Source of the DNA: Onchidella celtica
Lineage: Eukaryota; Mollusca; Gastropoda; Systellommatophora; Onchidiidae
Reading direction: 5' to 3'
NCBI GenBank assembly: GCA_963931925.1
Contig: OZ007573.1
Span: 37,914,796 to 37,978,795 of the forward strand
Length of the DNA: 64,000 nucleotides
A program made the position numbers and the translations under genes. The notes beneath the pieces are model-generated. The model had not been told where the DNA came from, made no database searches, and was given only the letters and a program-made list of their open reading frames with translations. Position 1 is the first letter of the stretch, and every line of letters begins with the position of its first letter. Below are positions 44,064-55,500 of the stretch, one piece after another.

Positions 44064-46880
44064 GTCATTAACAATTCTAGTCAAGTTTAAAAACAACAAC
44101 ACAGAAGCTGTGAGACTGCAATAAGGCTCATCCAATTTTCTGCTGGAATTTACTACATGTATACTCTTCTTGCTCATTGTTACCATTGCAGTGCTCGGCA
44201 CAATGCAACTTTCTCACTCTTTTATTTTTCTTTGCCAGATTTCAACTAGTTATACAGTACATGCAACATGTGCCGTTCTAAGCTAGAGAATAAGTTTCAA
44301 GTGTGAGAAATCCGGTGATTACAAAATCTGAATCTTTCACTACCAGCTCTCAAATGTCTCAAGCTGTGTGCACTTAACACAGCCGTCCAGAGAATTCTTC
44401 CTGGATTTCTACTAGTTGTGACTTGAGTAACCTGACCTAACTCATACGATACCCGAAGATATAAAATACAAGAAGGTGTTTGTGGAATACATGTATTTCA
44501 ATTACACACTTGTCTCAAGTTTTACCCTCTTAGATATTGTTGAGGTGATCACAGTACAGAATGGGACAAGTTTGGTTGACATGGTGATCCATTAGCTCAA
44601 GCTGGTTCAAAGACAGCAGACTTACTGGTGTTTGCTATTAATTATAATGATGATGATGATGACGATGATGCTCGTCCATCGCAGGCGATGAGGACCACTG
44701 ACATCCCTCTATGATGGGGTTGGGACTGGGTGTGTCCGGAGATGGCTCTAATTATAATAACCATCATAGCAAAGCTCCTTTTACCATGGAAGATCACATG
44801 TGTCAACGTTCGAGGTGAGTAAGGCCTTGGGGATAATAGCGCATTCGACTAATCGAAAGGCCACTCACACTCGTCCAGGCACAATCATAATAATTAATAA
44901 CACATTCGAATATATATATCAGGCCTGAAGGGCCATACTACTTTATTACTACGGATACAATAGGTATGATTGCAGATACAATAAATAGGACTGTCTTAAT
45001 TAGTGGCTACATCAAAGCCCCGTTGTGGGAACTCCAGCTTGTCGCTGAACTTATTAACTGTAATTCAAAAGTTCTAATCTCACATGGGATACAACTAAGG
45101 CATTCAATATAACATGAGATACAATATCTACGTACTACGTCTACAAAAGATTATTTTTCTATGACTGACTTCAATACTTCTTTCTTTCCACACACACTAT
45201 CATTCTACACTGTATTAATCCTGTCTCTATTGTGAGGATTGCCAGGTGGCTTTCCTACTACTCAGCTTCGTCACTGGGCTGATCTAGTAATTCCTGTCTC
45301 TATTGTGTGGACTTATGAATTGCCTACCATTATACGCTCGTAGCCAAGTACGAGCGTAGATCCAAAGGACACGGTTCGCACTTTTGGCCTAGTGCGACGA
45401 GGCGTTTATCAATTCTCTGGATGACGACACGGTCACTCCACTTCGACTTTACTTGTGTCTATTCTGTCTGTGCTCGACTCCTATTGTCAGGCCCTGGAGC
45501 TCGAGCCGAGAGGAACCTCACTGGATCGAATGATTTCCACAGCCGTTCTCTGCTTAAACAATGGCGACTTAAGCTTATATATCTCCAGCCAAACCCCGTG
45601 AAAGTTTCTTGTCTCACCTTCCGAAATCATGCCGGGTTCACGTGCCCCGTGCACTGCTTGCAAAACTCACCGCCTTAGGGCGTGAGTCCACTAACCTATA
45701 AAATCCCACCTTTTTATTCTAAGGGTCGGATCACCCTAACACTACTCACTGGATCCCAAAAATGAGATCATGACAACATGTAACATTCTCATATCAACAA
45801 AGTAACAAAAAAAAAAAAAAAAGGGGAACAAAAATAAATGTAGACTGTAGATCACAGGAAGATGGATTATATTCTAAAGTAAAACTAACAAAAAAAAACA
45901 ACAACACTGGAATGAGATGGTAAAAATTAATTCTGTCAATAAAATGAATGAAAGTGCATTAAATAAACATAATATCTATCAGTCAATTTTGCAACATGGC
46001 ATCCTGTTATCTGTACTCTCTGAAAAAAGGCAAGGATCTAAAAGATGTCTAATTTATCTCAATAACAATGTGGTAGGAAGTCAGGGGCATCTATGCTCAG
46101 GAAACAGCAGTGACACTTCCTGAATACCGGTAGTTCCAGAAATATTCAAATTTGACTAGCTTCTAAGAATGGCCTCATGAACTTCTCATTTACCAATGGT
46201 AGGGGAAAAAAAGCAACCCAATAAAATTAGCTAGATATATGTTTATAGTAAGTCAACAAAGGGATTTCAGCATAAAACATGATAATAATATGGCTAAAAT
46301 CATGGATGCTTTCGGTGCTAACATGATGAAAACGGGAGACTTTTTTTTTTCTTAAACTAGAGCGTTGGTTCTTGTACGTCATGTAGGTCAATGAAACATG
46401 TTTGAAGTTGATACTAGCCCTTTAATTTGCTACCAAAACTGCCCACAGAAATTTCGGGCATGAGATCATTTCCTCACTAGAGGTAAATGTCTAGGTTTAG
46501 CTTATCTATACATTGTTTGTCTTGATACTATGGAACGGGAACCATTTACAACAAATTTATGGGTGTCTGCTTTGCTAAGAAAAAAAAAAGGAGGAGTTAA
46601 AAAGGATGAGCCAAAACATTCTGCTTATGATATAACAAATCAACATCTCAAAAAATATTTGAATGAAAAGTATCAAAACCCACACCAAAGTTCATAGCGC
46701 CCAAAAGCTTTCATTTTCCTTCAACTTCATACCAGAATAAATTTGCTATGAACACAAATTTACATCCGTGAAGGAGAGAACCAAAAAAAAAAAAAAAAAT
46801 TGAAAACTATAAGAAAACATAACATCCAAAAGGTACATGTACATAAATTGTCTTGAGAAAGTAGACAATGTTGGTAAATA
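44064..46880. other. gene-free DNA
   Basis: No supported gene. An 85-codon ORF at 45,421-45,678 has no recognisable domain. A GC-rich stretch at 45,300-45,770 is of unknown origin and might be an old LTR. Confidence 0.4.
44640..44745 (-). repeat. RTE-like 3' tail fragment or RTE-mobilised SINE
   Basis: On the minus strand, GTCCTCATCGCCTGCGATGG then ACGAGCATCAT, ending in ATC repeats. This resembles the 3' end of the RTE-like LINE (GGTCATCATCATACCTGATG then GACGAAC, TTA tail). Confidence 0.4.
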
Positions 46881-47484
46881 CAGGGTGTTTCAAAAGTCCC
46901 TCATTATTAATTTTTTTTTAAATATTAAAATAGCAGTTACAAGAGGAATCAAATTACAATTTGGTTAATAGGTCAATGATTCATGAGGATTTTTGTGACA
47001 TCAAAATTGGCTTCATAAGTCTACTATAGAGTCACTGGTGCGCCTCAACGTGGGCACTGCCTTTTTGAAACAATGGATTTTCCTTGGCTCAGAAAAAAAA
47101 AAATGCCTCGCCGTCAGTTTCGACATTCTCCTCACTCAACCCGTTTGGAGGTCTTCCTGATTGGGGTTCGTCCTTTACGGATCTCCATAAACTTCGGGTG
47201 GGTGTCCGCAATGGTGTTCCCATCTGGTGCATAATGCTGACCGCAGACTGCCCGGAATCTTCACTGCACTTAGATAACAGATTGATAAACCTCCTGCAAT
47301 TGCCACGCAGCCATTTTACATCTCTGCTCTAGAGAAGCAACGCAAAACTTAAAATGTAGACTCAAAAAAAAAATCTCAACTTCTGAGTACTTGAGACTTC
47401 ACCACAAGGTGAACATTGTTTGTCGATTAACCCCCCCCCCCCCCCCCATAGATAAAATTGGCAAGGGGCTTTTGAAATACCCTT
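46881..47484 (-). mobile_element. mariner-like transposon remnant
   Basis: Ends CAGGGTGTTTCAAAAGTCCC and (inverted) AAGGGTATTTCAAAAGCCCC. On the minus strand a fragment reading DEPQSGRPPNGLSEENVE (about 47,160-47,110) matches the linker after the first helix-turn-helix of IS630/Tc1/mariner-type transposases, where SGRP and SEENVE-like words are conserved. Frames are broken and no catalytic domain is left. No clear TA duplication is seen on the right. Confidence 0.5.
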
Positions 47485-49365
47485 TTCAATCACGTGTATA
47501 AATTCGCCTGCAAAGATTACATGCATGTCTTATATGTAGGGCTGAATGGTCAATAGAAGAACGAACAGCCTTGCAAGTACAAATTTAGATATCATTACTA
47601 TTGGTAACTTTCTTCCAGGATACAACAAGAGCATAAAGTATACTGAAAACCATAACAAAACAAAACCAAAAATTGCTGAAAATATCATGAAAATATTTGA
47701 AAAAAGTTCAAGTTACCAGAGAGAAATTAACATGTTTTATAAGAATCTCAAAGCCATATAAGGTCAACATTTTATGTTGTTGCCCTTGAGAAATAATGAT
47801 ATCAACTATTAACTCATAACATAGATTTATTACATGACGTAATTTATTTGTTCTTTTATTGTCCGTGTAATTGTAATATGAGAAACAGTTACATAGGTGT
47901 CGACAAGAGGGGGATACACACATTAGGAAGTCTCACACAGTCAAGCACATAAAAAATGCGGGAAAAAACTGGAACTTTTTGGGGAGGTGCAGGTTTGTCT
48001 GTTCCACGAGCCTAATTTCATTGCACCTTAAACGAGTATTCCTTACTAAATCATGGACATTAATTGAAATAAAGATGAAGACATGACAGTGAAAATTCTG
48101 AAAACCATTAAATATAATTCTTGAATGTGGAGGTCATGTCAACATTTATTTTATAAGGCAGTCACACATACATTACATGGTACATGGGGAAACATAACAA
48201 AACAATTTCTGATGCCGTACTGCATTAACCAGTGAGTCGCTTATGTGGGAAAGAAAAGAGTTATGTTTTCTGGAAACTTCAAAATTTACTTGTGTATTAA
48301 TGTCATCATTATCTAATTCTTCAGTAGAAAGGATTTAAAGCATAGCAAAATTCCTGTAAAGAGTCTGGGAAACTCATTGGTTCATTTCTCATACCATATG
48401 GATATACCATTTAAAGTTAAAGATTATAATAAAATTGCAAACATCTCTTCAAAGTTCATTGGAGGAAAAGCAAAAAAGTATAAAGTGACCCAGGTGCTTC
48501 GCAATGATCAATATTGGTTAGGTGCAGTGTGAAAATCAAAGGAGAATACCATAATATTCAGAGGGGAAATCTGATATTATTCACTTTCTTTTAAATAGAA
48601 AGGCACAAAATGTAGTAGATGTTTTCCAGTAAATTTGAGAAAAGAATAATTAATTATCATAATCTACAACCTAAACCTCTTATGGACTTTAAATCATCGC
48701 AAGTGTTGATCACGGTAGAAGATTATTTAGTATGTTTGAATATGAAGGGGAAAAGAAAAAAATTACTCTCTGCACAATACTGTGTCATATCAGGAAACAA
48801 AACCTCTTACACAGGATAGAAAAATGAGGCCTACCAGTTTTCAAGTACTATGACATAACCTTCTCAATTTTCAGATTCTATTAGAGTTAGACTGGGCATG
48901 TAACTGGATGGAGAAAAGTCATTCATTTATTAGTTGGGTTTTTTTTTATTGCAAAACCTAGTAGCCATCCTTGTTATCAAAACTTTTACCTCCTGATTTT
49001 TTTTTCAGTAATTATTCAAATCATTGAAAAATTCATGTGTACCATCAAAATTCTTGTAGTCACAATAACACCACTGCCAATTTAATAACTTATTTCAGTA
49101 TTTTAGCACCTGTACTTGAAAGTTTCGATTCGTCTCCATCACCAACATATCACAAATCTATACTATCTATTTAATCTTTCATTGTAAAAAAAAAAAAAAT
49201 TCACATTTTTCACCCTTACTTGACACTAAAAATGAGAATTACTATCAGGCTCACTTTTCTCAACCGTTTATAGTCAAAGAAAACATGAAAATTGTTTCAT
49301 TACTGAAAGAAATTCATGCTTTCTTTTCAACAATGATTATTTTTATGCCAAATGTTTGTTCCCTG
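47485..49365. other. gene-free AT-rich DNA downstream of the TMEM272-like gene
   Basis: No supported gene. It may include part of that gene's 3' untranslated region if a distal poly(A) site is used. Confidence 0.4.
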
Positions 49366-49371
49366 TTTATT
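49366..49371 (-). promoter_or_regulatory. candidate poly(A) signal of the TMEM272-like gene
   Basis: AATAAA on the minus strand, 63 bp after the stop codon at 49,434. It is the nearest such signal. Confidence 0.4.
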
Positions 49372-49433
49372 ACATTTTTGCTGTTGTCGATCAAAGTCAT
49401 GCGCATTTTTCCATAGATCATGAAACACAGGAT

Positions 49434-49630
49434 CTAACTGGTACCCCTTTTTCTACAGCAGGTAGCAAGAATTCCCACCAGACACAGGGAACAACAAAAT
49501 ACACCCATGATGATGAACACAGCTGTGTTGATCCAGAATGCATACCAGTACAAAATCGCATCACAATAATCATCCTTTGTTTTGTCATCAGACTGAAAGT
49601 CATCTTTGGTGCCATAGATACAAATACAGC
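49434..49630 (-). CDS. TMEM272-like protein, last exon
   Basis: Begins after a TTCCACAG acceptor (AG at 49,631-49,632). With one base carried over from the previous exon it reads GCICIYGTKDDFQSDD, YCDAILYWYAFWINT, a hydrophobic segment AVFIIMGVFCCSLCLVGIL and a short CCRKRGTS tail to TAG. The CDPxYC-like element, aromatic stretch and final transmembrane helix correspond to the C-terminus of TMEM272-like proteins. The overlapping plus-strand frame (49,356-49,754) is a shadow. Confidence 0.75.
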
Positions 49631-50223
49631 CTGTGGAAGTATCATTTCAAACACACTCAGCAACAGAGGTATGCAAACAATCAAATATTTAGATTCAAAC
49701 ACAGAAATTTTTCTCAGGGATAAATCCTATCCACGCCGTATAAACTCAGAATGAGGACTCACATAAATTATACATCCATAAATTAGTTCTCGTTGCAAGT
49801 GTAAAGATGAAACTAGAGTGGACAACCAGTTAGGCGCATAATTACAGGTAATAGGTAAATAAAATTTTAGTTTAAAACTGAATTCAAATCTTTATTGCCA
49901 TGAAGTAATGACTCCAAGTCATGGGCGAATGTTCAAGGGAGACAGTCCTTCTGAACCACTGAAAACCCGACTGCAAGAAAGCTACATTTACAAACTGATC
50001 TAAGACAAAGAGTAAAGATAGAAGGCAGGGGGCTGTATCCTTGCAGGCAAGAATATGCCGAAACCAGTGAAAATACAATGTGACAACAAGGGTAGTACTA
50101 GAAAGTTTCATTTGCTGGTAATTGTGATAGCTTCAGCTGGTGAAATTTCACCCAAGGTCCAGTAATTACTGAATCAGAATGTGAAAGCATTTGTTTTACA
50201 ACTCTACAAATCTACTGACTCAC

Positions 50224-50427
50224 CAGCAATGAACCAAGCAAATAGGAAACAGTTCACCACAGTCTCAATAGGATTCACTTTCTTTTGAGCCTCTTCTCTT
50301 TCTTCTCTGCTTTTGCGGCAACGCTGGACAAGAGTGGATAGGTATTTAATAGTTCCAAAACATCCAGCCACAATAAGGTAGATGGGAATCATGCGATCAG
50401 AGGGACAGTCATCCAAGTACAATGCAC
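50224..50427 (-). CDS. TMEM272-like protein, central exon
   Basis: A 204-bp exon between a CATCTTAG acceptor and a GTGAGTCAG donor, phase 1 at both ends. It encodes ALYLDDCPSDRMIPIYLIVA, a G-C-F-G-T-I-K turn, a basic segment with RCRKSREEREEAQKK and NPIETVVNCFLFAWFIAG. The conserved L-x-D-C-P...IPIYLIVxG signature is the hallmark of TMEM272-like four-helix membrane proteins; the Asn/Cys-FLFAWFI helix fits too. The molecular function of this family is poorly known. Reading frame and phase join perfectly with both neighbouring exons. Confidence 0.8.
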
Positions 50428-50767
50428 CTAAGATGAGACGAAGGCAAAACACCCTTTAGAATTTATTTGTCTAATTATTGTCCAGTCATAGGTGAACAAG
50501 TGACCATAAATGCGTTCCGTACTTCAAGACTGCATTTTTTTCTCTTTCCCAATTTTCATTGCAAACAAACTTTTTTTTTACAGCAAATACTTCTGTATTA
50601 AAAATTTTACATCCACAAAAAATAAAAATCATGTAATTTCTATGAAACAATTTATATTTTATTACTGTATCTCCACCCCTCGACATCCTGTAAATGTTTT
50701 TTTTTTTTTTTTGCTCTCTTCATAACAATAAACAAGTACAAATTAAAAAAAACAAACAACTCCTTAC

Positions 50768-50827
50768 CCATAAAAATCATCGAAACAGGCACAAACGTAA
50801 ACATTGCAAGCAGAATTGTGAAGCCAA
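50768..50827 (-). CDS. TMEM272-like protein, first visible exon
   Basis: A 60-bp exon between a TATTGCAG acceptor and a GTAAGG donor. It encodes GFTILLAMFTFVPVSMIFM and leaves one base that completes a Gly codon with the next exon, giving SMIFMGALYLDDC, as expected for helix 1 of TMEM272-like proteins. Upstream (N-terminal) exons were not found. The LINE at 52,077-57,719 may lie in the preceding intron, or the missing exons may be beyond the window. Confidence 0.7.
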
Positions 50828-52063
50828 CTGCAATATAATAAAACAGAGAAGGAATCTAAGTGTTGTTCAACAATTGAAGAAACAAATACCAAAGATATTG
50901 TAAAGTTTTATGAACTTGGCAACCCTATGCAAGGGAAGATTATAATTGTGTCTCAGATGTCTAATAATTTCTAATAAATTTGTAATGAAAACAAATTTTG
51001 TGCAAAGCCTTCTGTTAAAAACAACCAGGTTTTTACTCTCCCTTTTTCATCTGTCTGGTTTTTTTTGTTTGTTTTATGTTCCTTGTTCTATTTTTCTGAT
51101 ACTTGACCACAGTCAACACATCACTAGGCTTCGCTAATAATGGCCAAATTTTAAATTTTTATATCTTAAATGAATTTCTGGCAATCTCTCTCACAGGAAA
51201 CTTAGAATTTAGAAGCCTGGATATCTTTCTGGTGATAAACACTGATAAAAAAATGAATGACTGTTTGTTGAATGAATGTATGTTTAAATTGTGACAGAGA
51301 AAAAATATTTTGCAAAAATTTCACTTTCCAGTCCTGACATTGTGACATCACTTCTTGCTGCATTCCAAACAATTAAGACGCTGTATGTGCTTTCGATGAC
51401 CATGATCTGTACCATGTGCTACATGAACTAGATTTATATGAAATAAATTATGTCCTGAAATTTTATGCTCATAAATTTCACCTGAATCACTCAACTTTGC
51501 CACAATATATATATATAATATAAAGTATCAGGAGATTATGTTTATTTAATCTTGGAGTAATTGACTTCAGAATTTGCAAAATTAATTAAAGAGTTCCACT
51601 GACAGCAGAAACAAGAAAGTTGTGGGAAGTGTTAATTAGGTAAATCAGCAGATTACAGCACTTGTGTTTATCAACGGTGTGTCAGTTTAAAAGTTATCAT
51701 CATCACATTTTCACCAAGCTGTTTTTCTAAGAGGTTCAAGGATCTCTTGGCACTTGACTACAGTGTTAGTCCATAATAGATGCATGATTTGTGTTGGGGA
51801 TTTGTTAAACATGGAAATGATTCTGTTTATGATACGTATATTATCAGGTAGTCCAAAAAGATTTTTATTCTTTATCATAACTCACCATTTTAGTCCAATC
51901 TGATGGAGCTTGCTTTTCTAAGAATTTTGATACCAACTTTATTATTCTGGCTCAAAGCCTTTGAAAGTTATGGCATGTCAAAGGAAAAAAAACCCTCGAA
52001 TTTGCCGCCTTTTGCAAATTTCGTGATAGACTAATTTTGGCCGCCCAAAAATGACAGTTGATT
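50828..52063. other. probable intron or upstream region of the TMEM272-like gene
   Basis: No exon could be supported. 51,836-52,050 is the inverted copy of the dispersed repeat at 4,296-4,690. Confidence 0.4.
51836..52050 (-). repeat. dispersed repeat, second copy (lacks the MITE)
   Basis: Inverted match to 4,296-4,690 without the 190-bp insert. The LINE is inserted a few bases beyond its end. Confidence 0.75.
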
Positions 52064-52558
52064 GAGTCACGACATTCGCTGCTCCGAGGGTCCTGCTGTT
52101 GCCGTCTTTCCGGGAAACCGACTACTGTAGTCGAATACTGGTACTGTCTCGGTGGGTCCTTCGTACAAGGTACATGCGAACGAGTGGTACTAGCAGATGG
52201 TCACCGTTTCGCCTATGACCATTCCGCAGCCTCCGGGCTCCGGATAAGCCCGATCCCAGGTCTGGAGAGACCCGGGGAGAATTTCTTCTCGACCGCTACA
52301 TGGTAGCAGCGGGGCAGCCCAAGCTGGGGGCTGGCTAACGGGGACGGGCTGACGGCTGACCTTCCCGAAGCCGTTAAACACTGGGAGCTTTCCGTTGCTG
52401 TAGGCAGATGGGGGCAAATTGCCTAGCAGAACGCAGTGGTGGCAGTCCCCGATTGAGGGCCGGGGACTGACCAGATCGATCCTTCGAAAAATCGTGCAGC
52501 AAGCACTACGTGACAATGCCCCAAACAAGACAATGACCGCACGCTGGCGGATGAGAAA

Positions 52559-55500
52559 GTGAGATTCTGGTCACGACGTGATACTAATCAGTCGGTTCAG
52601 GCTGTCATCAGCCTCCATTCGTCTGAAAGGGATCCAAGCAGCAACAATTTCCCACTATACATGATGGTAAAATATGGCAAGAAGAAACGTGGGGCCGAGA
52701 AACCCAAACATATTCTCCGTAGGGAGAATGGCAGTTGCCAGGTCCCCCTACGCAAGTATGCTACTGGTGACCTGTGTCCGAATGCGGATGTGAATGCGAG
52801 TGTGAAAACTAACAAGGGGACCCTAGCGGCGAGGGATCCCCCTGCGACACTTAACATGTTGCAGCTCAACGTCTGCGGCCTTCGCCCGAAGGTCCTGGAG
52901 CTAACTAAGCTCCTGAAATCAAAACATATCCATGTAGCTCTCCTTCAAGAGACACTACTGAATGGGACAGGCGCGCACGTCACAGGGTATACCATATATA
53001 CACCTGCTCGTGTACCAAGTGCCGATGCATTGCCACATTGGTCCGCAATGACATTACGGCTGTGAGACAGCACGCCCTGACGAGCAAAGGTGAAACTGAT
53101 ACCCTCACCCTTACAGTATGGAAGGACACGTCTATAACCCTCCAACGGTCTCCTGCGACCTAGGGTTGACAGAGGCTACCTTGAATAACACAATCATCGG
53201 AGGAGACTTCAACGCACGAAGTCCTGAAATGGGGTACGCCCCAGAATCCACGAACACTGCAGGAAGAAACGTCGAAAATCTCCTCCTAAGTTCTAACCTG
53301 GTCCGGATACAATCAGCTGACTCCGCGCCCACGTGCCTGCATCGAGCAAACGGCGCGAAGAGTCAGCCCGACACTACGCTTCTATCTGCTGACCTCGTTA
53401 CCAGACACAGCTACGCAGTCCTCGAGGACGTAGGTAGCGACCACCTTCCTCTCCTCGTAAAAATCCAGACTAAAACAGCTAAGATGAAGGAGAAGCGTTT
53501 AAACTGGAATTATAAACGAGGCAGATGGGAAGAGTTCAGAGAGATTTTAGGTTTAACTCTGAACGAGGTGGACCCCAACCAGGGTACTATTGACGAAACT
53601 AACGCCGTACTGACTTCGGCCGTGCTCGCAGCTGCTAAGCGGAGTATTCCGTGAGGACTGCTGCCCCTAAATCGCTTGCCCTGTTCAAAGGAACTTGAAC
53701 AGGCGGTCCGACAGCGTAAGAGGGCGAGAAGAAAAGCAAAAACGAGCACGGCGGCCAGAATCGAATATAACAGATTGACCGCCAAAGTCAAACTGTTGTC
53801 TAGTAGCACCAAAAGGACAAAGTGGTTAAACCTGTGCGAGTCTCTGAACGTGGACCCGAGTGGTGGCCGAGCGTGGACCGTCCTGAACCGTCTGAACAGG
53901 GGACAAAGAGTGAAGAATGTTGCCCCTATACGGACAAACGGGACGGTCGCGGTGACAGACCATAAGCGTGCTACCATGCTTAACCGACACTTTGCCAGTA
54001 CAAATAAGAGTGGCAAAGCTACCAATACGGACAAGGGACTCCGTAAGGTCAGGCGTCAGCTCGAAAAATCGCCAGTAGACAGCGATTACGAGGGCCTTAG
54101 CAATGATTTCACCCTAGAGGAACTGGAGAGAGCACTTGGCAAGTGTAAAAATCGTAAAGCGCCAGGCCCGGACAAAATCTCTAACGAGATGTTGCTCCAG
54201 ATGGGCCCCATGGCAAAGAAATGGCTCCTAGCGCTTATAAATAGAACGTGGCATGAAGGAAAACTCCCTACCGTCTGGAAAAAGGCCGTGGTGACAGCAA
54301 TCCCCAAATCAGGCAAAGATGGTACCGAACCAGCTCATTACCACCCAATCTCCCTTACCTCTTGCATCTGCAAAGTAGGGGAGAGGATGGTAAACCACCA
54401 GCTGACCTGGTATCTAGAAGAGCGCGGTCTTCTAGATAGACACCAGGCGGGCTTCCGTAGTGGCAGGCAGACGATGGACCAGCTTATCCGATTGACCCAA
54501 GCGGTCAATAATGGTTTCCATAGGCGGGAGCATACGATCGCTGTATTCGTCGATCTCAGACAAGCGTACGATAAGGTGTGTAAAGGTGGGCTACTCCTTA
54601 AATTACTCAAGGCGGAGGTCAAAGGAAATCTGTACGGATGGGTAAAAGATTTCCTGCACAATCGAACAGTCCGCACTAGAGTGAACGGACAGACCTCAAA
54701 CCAACTCACCATGGAGAATGGCCTGCCGCAAGGTTCAGCATTAAGCTGCACGCTCTTTGCAGCTTACACCAGCGACCTTACCCAGCACCTGAGATGCGAA
54801 AAAGCGATGTATGCCGATGATATGGTAATCTGGAGGACAGGAAAGCATATCCAATGGCTACAGCGAGACCTTAACCGGGACCTCGCGACGCTTGCCTGCT
54901 ACTGCCGATTGTGGAAGATGGAGATAAACGTCGATAAGACCATTTATCAACTCTTCACCAACGGCAAACACGCCCAGAAAGCCACCATCAATCTTAACCT
55001 TCGTCCTGCGTTGAGTGAACTCGTCCACGTAACGCCCCGTGCGGGGATAGCCAACGGCCAGTCAGCCGATCGTTCGCGTGTTGCCGATAACCTCGGCGGT
55101 CGGGTCAATCGGGTCCGTGTGAACACCTGTATCGCTTATACTCCAGGACGCAATAACAACAATTATAGTGGTGGATAAATCGTAAGGGATCCCTATGATA
55201 TTTGGATAAAGTACTTGTGATGATATGCAGTAGGTTTTATTGTGAAATGGAAGGCCCCAAATCAAGAATTTTCTGCATTTACATGCCGTTTAGCACATGT
55301 TTTATCATGTTCCCAAGGCCTCTGCGCTTTTTCTGTCCCTATGTCAGGCCATTCAGGTGAACAAATTATTTTTTAAGCCATTCGCTTAATTTACTAACTA
55401 CATGTATCGTGACATTGCCTTCTCCCTCCTCTACTATGTAAAGCGTTCACTTACTATGTTAGTTTTAGCTAGAGATTTGGTTTCCAGTTCTAGGTCGTAG

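Noticed and set aside
45421..45678. 85-codon ORF in a GC-rich block
   Set aside because: No domain, splice signals or repeat partner could be recognised.
49356..49754. 132-codon plus-strand ORF
   Set aside because: It is the antisense shadow of the TMEM272-like last exon, which has splice-consistent phase and family motifs.
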